Position numbers and translations under genes: made by a program
DNA from: Prevotella sp.
GTDB lineage: Bacteria; Bacteroidota; Bacteroidia; Bacteroidales; Bacteroidaceae
DNA length: 34,383 nucleotides
Direction of reading: 5' to 3'
Assembly: GCA_017442765.1 (NCBI GenBank)
Contig: JAFRZC010000240.1
Coordinates: forward strand, 1-34,383
The notes under the pieces: generated by a model
Told to the model about the DNA's origin: nothing
Databases searched by the model: none
What the model saw: the letters and a program-made list of their open reading frames with translations, nothing else
Shown here: piece by piece, positions 33,130 to 34,383 of the stretch
How positions within the stretch are numbered: the first letter of the stretch is position 1
Layout of the letters: every line of letters starts with the position of its first letter

Positions 33130-34383
33130 TTACTCTTCGGGTTCTTCTGTATCAGGTTCCTCTGCTTCCGTCTCATCCTCAGGCTCTTCCATCGTGATGG
33201 TACGGATGCAGCGGTTCATCGTATCGAGAATGTAGAAGATAAGCGTCTTTTCGCCTGTAATCTTGTCGATGTGGAAGTCGTTGACCAGTCCGGTAGGACG
33301 GTCGAAACGGGCCACGTCACGCAACTCGCCGTTCTCCGAGCCGAAAGGCTTGCCGTCGGCATGGGTGGCGGAGCTTCCGCCGGCATACGTCTTCACAATG
33401 CCCTCGGGAGTGAGCAGACGGAGCGCATGAGCTTCCATGTTTACGTCCACGTTATGGTTAGGATACCAGCTGTTGTCGCAGAGATAGAAGTCGTAGATGT
33501 CGGCCTTCCCTTCTGCCTCATATTGATCGTTCTTGACGAAGGTACCCTGATAAGGACGAGCGAACTGTGCGGACTTACCCACACCATCGACGAAGCCACG
33601 GGTCTTCATGGTTCCGGCAACCTGATAGGGCGGCAGGAATTCCTTGAGGTTCTCATCGTAGTCGGTACGCAGGATGTACTGCTGGTTGATGACAACGATA
33701 TAGGCAAATTTACCCGTAGGATGGATGTCTATCTGGAACTCCCAGTAGCGGTCCTGAATGGTATAGAGAATCTTGAACCCGCCAAACTTGTTGTCCTTCA
33801 CATATGGATCCCATGCCTCTATGAGTCGCGGGTCGGTCTCCTTTTTCTGTGCCTCGATGCAGTCCCAATAGGTGTTCATGTCGAGACGAATGACCTCACC
33901 AAGCTGATAGGAGGTAAAATAGAGCTCTCCATTGGGATGAATGGAGGCACCGTTGCACTGACGGTAGTTGGCCAGCGGAGTGACAACGGAGTTGGCCGAG
34001 AAGTTACCGTTCTGGTCGCGGTCAACGATGTAAACCGAGTTGGCACGGAAATCGTTGTCGTCGTTGTCCGCCGAAATGATGAGGTGCTCCGACCAACGGG
34101 TCTTGCGGTTGTTCTGATAGTCGGCGTCCGTCCAGTAGTCGGCGGCACGTCCGAGCCAGTTGCCATACTCGTCGTAGGCGAACGGATCAACACAGAAGTC
34201 GATGGTACGCAGACGTTGGTCGTTGAACTTCGAGAGCGGCAGAATGGTCTGTACCTTGCGCTCCTTAAGGTCGAGCAGCTGGATGCCGTGTGCCACCACA
34301 CCGAAGTAAGGCTCCTGGTCATAGACGATGAAGAGCTGGTCGTGGTTGTACGGTGAGAACTGCATCACACCGTCGTTACGGAA
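33130..34383 (-). CDS. NHL-repeat surface protein of the PUL (5' end outside window)
   Basis: The frame stays open to the window edge, so the N-terminus is missing; 417 residues are visible. They contain beta-propeller-like repeats of NHL type (for example LLTPEGIVKTYAGGSSATHADG, ELRDVARFDRPTGLVNDF and ILDTMNRCIRTI near the end), with NGASIHPNGELYFTS and FQIDIHPTGKFAYIV earlier. Proteins with an IPT/TIG region and NHL repeats are common in SusCD loci as surface glycan-binding lipoproteins, so I expect a lipobox and TIG domain beyond the edge. The last 20 residues are very acidic (EEPEDETEAEEPDTEEPEE). It is the first visible gene of the operon, 21 bases before SusC, an unusual place, since such genes more often follow SusD. 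Confidence 0.85.
   Translation of the reverse strand, partial: FRNDGVMQFSPYNHDQLFIVYDQEPYFGVVAHGIQLLDLKERKVQTILPLSKFNDQRLRTIDFCVDPFAYDEYGNWLGRAADYWTDADYQNNRKTRWSEHLIISADNDDNDFRANSVYIVDRDQNGNFSANSVVTPLANYRQCNGASIHPNGELYFTSYQLGEVIRLDMNTYWDCIEAQKKETDPRLIEAWDPYVKDNKFGGFKILYTIQDRYWEFQIDIHPTGKFAYIVVINQQYILRTDYDENLKEFLPPYQVAGTMKTRGFVDGVGKSAQFARPYQGTFVKNDQYEAEGKADIYDFYLCDNSWYPNHNVDVNMEAHALRLLTPEGIVKTYAGGSSATHADGKPFGSENGELRDVARFDRPTGLVNDFHIDKITGEKTLIFYILDTMNRCIRTITMEEPEDETEAEEPDTEEPEE

Overview
The window looks like a chromosomal segment of a Bacteroidota bacterium of the Prevotella group (Prevotellaceae). The evidence is a SusC/SusD pair with a DUF4361-type lipoprotein, type IX secretion (T9SS) genes of the PorW and PorX type, cargo C-termini of the VYDLQGRR type, A-rich start regions with few Shine-Dalgarno sequences, and promoters of the Bacteroidota form TTTG-N19/20-TAnnTTTG. 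Genus-level placement is inference from protein style, not from a marker gene.

Layout. Positions 1-4200 (+) form a tight housekeeping run: the tail of a DoxX-type membrane protein, tpiA, a SPOR-domain protein, folE, a small lipoprotein and exonuclease III. A TonB-domain protein (4129-5352, -) overlaps the end of the exonuclease gene tail to tail. Positions 5383-5978 are a gene-free repeat cluster. Positions 5979-10320 (-) hold two large secreted enzymes with T9SS-type C-termini, an endonuclease I and a GH76-like mannanase, followed by a tRNA-Pro(GGG) with its terminator and promoter. Positions 10560-18122 (+) hold aroA, a small membrane protein, porW, porX and an apparently frameshifted tsaE. 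Positions 18152-21102 (+) hold an MBOAT/DHHW pair of the AlgI/AlgJ kind, likely for polysaccharide O-acetylation. Positions 21294-23606 (+) hold a GH92 alpha-mannosidase. Positions 24145-34383 (-) are a polysaccharide-utilisation locus: NHL-type surface protein (cut by the window end), SusC, SusD, a DUF4361-type lipoprotein and a DUF1680/GH127 hydrolase.

How the genes fit together. PorW and PorX serve the secretion machine that should export the two CTD-bearing enzymes. The GH76-like and GH92 enzymes both point to alpha-mannan. The SusCD locus with GH127 points to arabinose-containing or similar plant glycans. The O-acetylation pair probably decorates the cell's own polysaccharide.

What stands out is repeat biology rather than a single new gene system. 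Six genes carry short in-frame insertions of a GC-rich palindromic repeat. aroA and the GH92 gene share a promoter cassette built of inverted arms, with covarying hairpin bases between the two loci. Several intergenic regions hold elaborate palindromes, including a 4 x 22-bp AT-rich array and a three-stem element. A palindromic core related to AAAGACCGTCTTT recurs at three places. Two apparent reading-frame anomalies (upstream of tpiA and inside tsaE) could be biology or assembly errors.
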